From Botrytis cinerea B05.10 (taxonomy: Eukaryota; Ascomycota; Leotiomycetes; Helotiales; Sclerotiniaceae), in assembly GCF_000143535.2 (NCBI RefSeq), contig NC_037320.1:1736001-1800000 (forward strand): 64,000 nt of DNA, in the 5' to 3' direction. The position numbers and the translations under genes were made by a program. Within the stretch, counting starts at the first letter, position 1, and each line of letters opens with the position of its first letter. Of this stretch, positions 60,897-64,000 are shown piece by piece. The notes under the pieces were generated by a model. It was not told the DNA's origin, ran no database searches, and saw only the letters and a program-made list of their open reading frames with translations.

Positions 60897-61948
60897 CTCA
60901 AAATCACCTCAAACCCACAACACATAGGTTTCGTTATCTTAGCTTTTAGACTCTCAAGCAATACCACAACTGTGTGAACCATAATACTATATTGACTTCA
61001 CCATCCCCACGGTGAGACCCAAAAAATTATAGAGTTACAAGAATTATATGGTCGCTATTGTTATCTGTTAGATTCCTATTCGAAGTCTAGTCGAAATCAC
61101 CTCTGTGACGAATATCGCATACCTATGCGATTACTCAGCATGCGTACTGTAGTTTAAGAATGGTTTACACTAAGCGATTTTTTGCTATATACGGTAAGTG
61201 ACTCTGATGTCCTGACATTGGAAGATAATTTACTTCTCATGCCCTTTAGATTCTATACTCAAATGGATAGAATCTACATATTCCACTATAGAACTTACCC
61301 ATTCCACTCCCTACCATAGGATATACCTTCCCATTATGGAATCCACGCTAATTTTCCACCATATCATAGAAACTAAGGCACATAAAAGTAAACCAAATAT
61401 AAATAATAGAGCATGAAACTAACTCACCATATTACGCAAAAAAATAAAAAATAAATCCCCTGAGAACATCTCTACTCCTCATCTTACTCATTCCAGTTTA
61501 TATAGTCTCTATCTCTATAGATATCCTCTATCCAGTTTATGAATATAACACCTCCACTTAACAAATCTAGGCACTTTCACTTCCCCTTCCATATTTCCTA
61601 GAAACAACCATCAACCATCAGCAATTATAACACATGGTAATGGCAATGATGAGCCATTCTAATAACCATTGATAAATAAAGTGGAGTCAAGGTTAGGTGT
61701 GTACTAGATTAAAGAATCGCTTGGTTCTTGTGAGATACTATATCGTAACTGTACAAATGTAGATAGGTTTTATTCAGTGTTCAACTACTTATTAAACTGT
61801 GGAATCATTTTTCATAAAAACTTAATAGCTCAGTCAAATAAGTTTTCTAATTATATCCAAGCTCTTTTTCGCAGAAAACAAACCATCTACTAAAAGCACC
61901 CTGTACAAAAAAGAAAACCAACAAAGATCCAGCACAGCTCTAGATCTT

Positions 61949-63463
61949 TCACTCCACCTTCTCCGCCCTCCAATCCATCACAAACCTCGTAAAAGAATTC
62001 AAACACCAATCCGACGAAATCGGAAACCCATTCCTAAATTTCCCCCGCCATACCCTCGCTCTCTCCCTCATCTCCGCATCTCCCATCAATTTTTCCATCC
62101 CCATCTTAACATCCGCTTCCAAAACCTCTTCTTCCATATTCTCCGCAACTCTGTATCCAATTTTCAAACAATCCACAATCAACTTCGAATTATAAAATTG
62201 ATCTCCCCTAATCGGCCAAGTCAGAAACGGAACGCCTCGTCCGATAGCTTCAGCGGTAGAATTCCAGCCACAATGCGATAGGAAGCCTCCGGTGGAAATA
62301 TGAGACAGGATGAGAAGTTGTGGCGCCCAGCCATAGATTACTAGACCGCGTTTTCCTGCCTTGAGAACTAGATCTTCGGGGTAAAACCCCCCGGGTGCTT
62401 GAGACTCTTTGGGTATACCAGCCCGTGGTGGTATTACCCAAATAAAAGCTATGGAGGAATGTTCCAATGCTTTTGCAATGTGAGAATACTCGATCATTTT
62501 AGGACCGACGTCGCTCCCAAATGCTATGTAAAGTACCTCATCCTGTTCTTTGAGATCTAGCCAAGCTAATACTTCCTCTTCTGAATGATTTGATACGCGC
62601 TGAGACTTTCTTCCTGCAATGAGCGAATTATCATTCGCAGATTCCCAGTATGTTTCGGGTAAAAGTGGACCTACGTCCCAAACAGGCACGTTCCAACCAG
62701 GCATATAGATATTCAACTCCGCCGTTATGTAGTCGAGAAACGGCTTTTCCAATTCTTCCCACGTGTTGTACATTATTCCAACTGTGCCTCTGATTGCAAT
62801 AAGCCATCGTGGCAGATTTCCTAGTTCGAGAGGTTCAGAAAAGAGGGTGCGATCGAATTCAAAGTCTTCAGGTGGCATCAGACCTAGAAATATTTCCCGG
62901 TCCAGACGCTTATAATCTTCTAGTGTAATAGACATCTCCACTGGCAATCCCTTAATGGTTTTCTTAGGGTCTCCAGGCTTGAAGCTTTCAGCCGATGCTT
63001 TGAGTTTCATCACATAGGACATCATAGATGCAGCACATGCGCCGAAGGAAATGAAGGTCACAATTGGAATTCCGTAATCGGCAAAAATGTCTTTGGTCCA
63101 GTCCATTTGGATATCGATGATTGCGCATACGAGAGGGGGAGTCGCGTCTGATATAACGTGGGCGTTGATGCGAAAAACGAGCTGATTGGTTGCTTCCTGC
63201 CGATATCGATCGACCACATAGGGTGAGGATGATGATGGAGTGATGTAGAGAAAAGAAGTTAGGGGATTTTGGATGAATGAATGAGGAAGTGTTGCGGGAA
63301 CCCAGCAGGGAGGTTCGAAAGGGGTTTCGACACCTCGATCGGGGATAACAAGAGTAGTGTTCCAGTTACGTGCGGTGAGGCGTGTGCAAAGCTCGATGCT
63401 TGGGTGGAGATGACCTTGCCCTCCACCTGTGACGACGAATATTTCTCCACTTACTCGTTCCAT
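61949..63463 (-). CDS. UDP-glycosyltransferase of plant (GT1/PSPG) type
   Basis: A single exon encodes 504 residues. The N-terminal acceptor domain has GGGQGHLHP with the likely catalytic His at residue 18 and a paired catalytic Asp probably in the IIDIQMDWTKD stretch. The C-terminal domain carries a complete plant secondary product glycosyltransferase box at residues 379-422: WAPQ, then HxxxGGF, HCGWNS, E, GVPFLTWP and terminal DQ. The final Gln of this box usually favours UDP-glucose. No signal peptide or C-terminal membrane helix is present, so the enzyme is probably cytosolic, unlike animal UGTs. Sterol glucosyltransferases of fungi (Atg26 type) have extra PH/GRAM domains that are absent here. 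The acceptor is unknown; a phenolic, terpenoid or plant toxin is plausible. The absence of introns is consistent with, but does not prove, horizontal transfer. Confidence 0.92.
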   Translation of the reverse strand: MERVSGEIFVVTGGGQGHLHPSIELCTRLTARNWNTTLVIPDRGVETPFEPPCWVPATLPHSFIQNPLTSFLYITPSSSSPYVVDRYRQEATNQLVFRINAHVISDATPPLVCAIIDIQMDWTKDIFADYGIPIVTFISFGACAASMMSYVMKLKASAESFKPGDPKKTIKGLPVEMSITLEDYKRLDREIFLGLMPPEDFEFDRTLFSEPLELGNLPRWLIAIRGTVGIMYNTWEELEKPFLDYITAELNIYMPGWNVPVWDVGPLLPETYWESANDNSLIAGRKSQRVSNHSEEEVLAWLDLKEQDEVLYIAFGSDVGPKMIEYSHIAKALEHSSIAFIWVIPPRAGIPKESQAPGGFYPEDLVLKAGKRGLVIYGWAPQLLILSHISTGGFLSHCGWNSTAEAIGRGVPFLTWPIRGDQFYNSKLIVDCLKIGYRVAENMEEEVLEADVKMGMEKLMGDAEMRERARVWRGKFRNGFPISSDWCLNSFTRFVMDWRAEKVE

Positions 63464-64000
63464 ATTTGAGTGTATTTGAATCCTCCCGATTCAGCTTGAC
63501 TATCTAAAGTTACTTAAATGTAAAGCTAAATTTCAGAAGAAAGAATATCAAGAAGTGAAAGATTAAGGAAGGTGGAACCGTGGTAGAAGCTAGAGGAAGC
63601 TATTGTCCCTATACTTATGATGTGATTCGAATTTCTGAGCCCAGAGACACAGTGAATATGTGACAAAGCCACAAATGAAATCTAGAACATAGCTGGGTTG
63701 AAAGTAGAAACTCGTAGCAAGACTAACCTACTAGAACTGGCAGTCTGGGACGACTTATTGACTATCATTTCCAAGAATTGGCTTTGAAAGGGTGTCATGA
63801 ACGGACATGCCGCAATGCTAGCATAGAAAGTGCTGGATACTCTATGATGGGTCATTGAGCCTGGTCACTATTTCCATTGCAACTTAGTTCCTTCTTCACA
63901 GAAGTGATACTCTACACAGTGAACTGTTTGTGAAGAATAACCAGGGCCAGAGAAGCATGCAGATGCTTGTCAGTAAAAGTATTTTTACTTCAAAAGAAAC
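63464..64000. other. Promoter side of the glycosyltransferase, no gene seen
   Basis: Upstream flank of the glycosyltransferase to the right edge of the window. No frame or motif supported. Confidence 0.6.

Larger units (their letters stand above)
60366..61948. other. AT-rich intergenic region with short hairpins
   Basis: 1.6 kb, convergent between the HET gene (+) and the glycosyltransferase (-). AT-rich with no gene. It holds two perfect short inverted repeats (listed separately). It could be relic transposon DNA, but no transposase frame or terminal repeats were seen. Confidence 0.55.

Noticed and set aside
60366..61948. Relic transposon in the AT-rich spacer
   Set aside because: No transposase frame, terminal repeats or target-site duplication could be seen, only AT-rich sequence and short hairpins.

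Overview
The window is eukaryotic nuclear DNA from a filamentous ascomycete. Most genes carry several short introns (about 47-90 nt, donors GTAAGT/GTATGT/GTGAGT, acceptors TAG/CAG). The gene set is typically fungal: chitin deacetylase with CBM18 modules, Zn2Cys6 regulator, HET protein, hydrophobin-like protein, fungal RIC1 and TEX1, Ish1 repeats. The moderately AT-rich composition and protein character suggest a Leotiomycete of the Botrytis/Sclerotinia kind; this is inference, with no species-specific marker seen. No rRNA, tRNA, CRISPR array or intact transposon was recognised.

Layout. 0-5 kb: partial secreted-protein gene at the left edge (-), aldo/keto reductase (-), chitin deacetylase (+). 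5-16.6 kb: CK2 regulatory subunit (-), MFS transporter (-), B-type cyclin (-), mitochondrial ribosomal protein uL2m (+). 16.6-19 kb: gene-free, microsatellite-rich DNA. 19-32.4 kb: dense core block with a Zn2Cys6 factor (-), the divergent pair TEX1 (-) / RIC1 (+), V-ATPase subunit H (+) and glycine-cleavage T-protein (+). 32.4-36 kb: a 3.6-kb gene-poor gap. 36-48 kb: amino-acid permease (+), hydrophobin-like secreted protein (-), hydrophilic putative mitochondrial protein (+), eight-repeat Ish1 protein (+), Kelch membrane protein (+). 48-51 kb: gene-free DNA with a regular series of inverted 13-16-bp motifs. 51-64 kb: sparse accessory block with an unknown helical protein (-), Cys-rich surface protein (+), fluoroacetate-dehalogenase-like hydrolase (+), HET protein (+) and a plant-type UDP-glycosyltransferase (-).

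The genes do not form one pathway. The left and central parts are housekeeping (cell cycle, mitochondrial translation, mRNA export, Golgi trafficking, vacuolar acidification, one-carbon metabolism). The right part is surface, recognition and small-molecule detoxification genes in long intergenic spaces. Exon-intron models were built by eye; for every complete multi-exon model except where stated, the summed exon length is a multiple of three and the protein reads through without a stop. The most unusual items are the inverted-motif array at 48.6-50.2 kb, the hydrophobin-like gene at 39 kb, the dehalogenase with a complete defluorinase-type residue set, the plant-like glycosyltransferase, and a 751-nt CK2-beta intron that holds an ORF.
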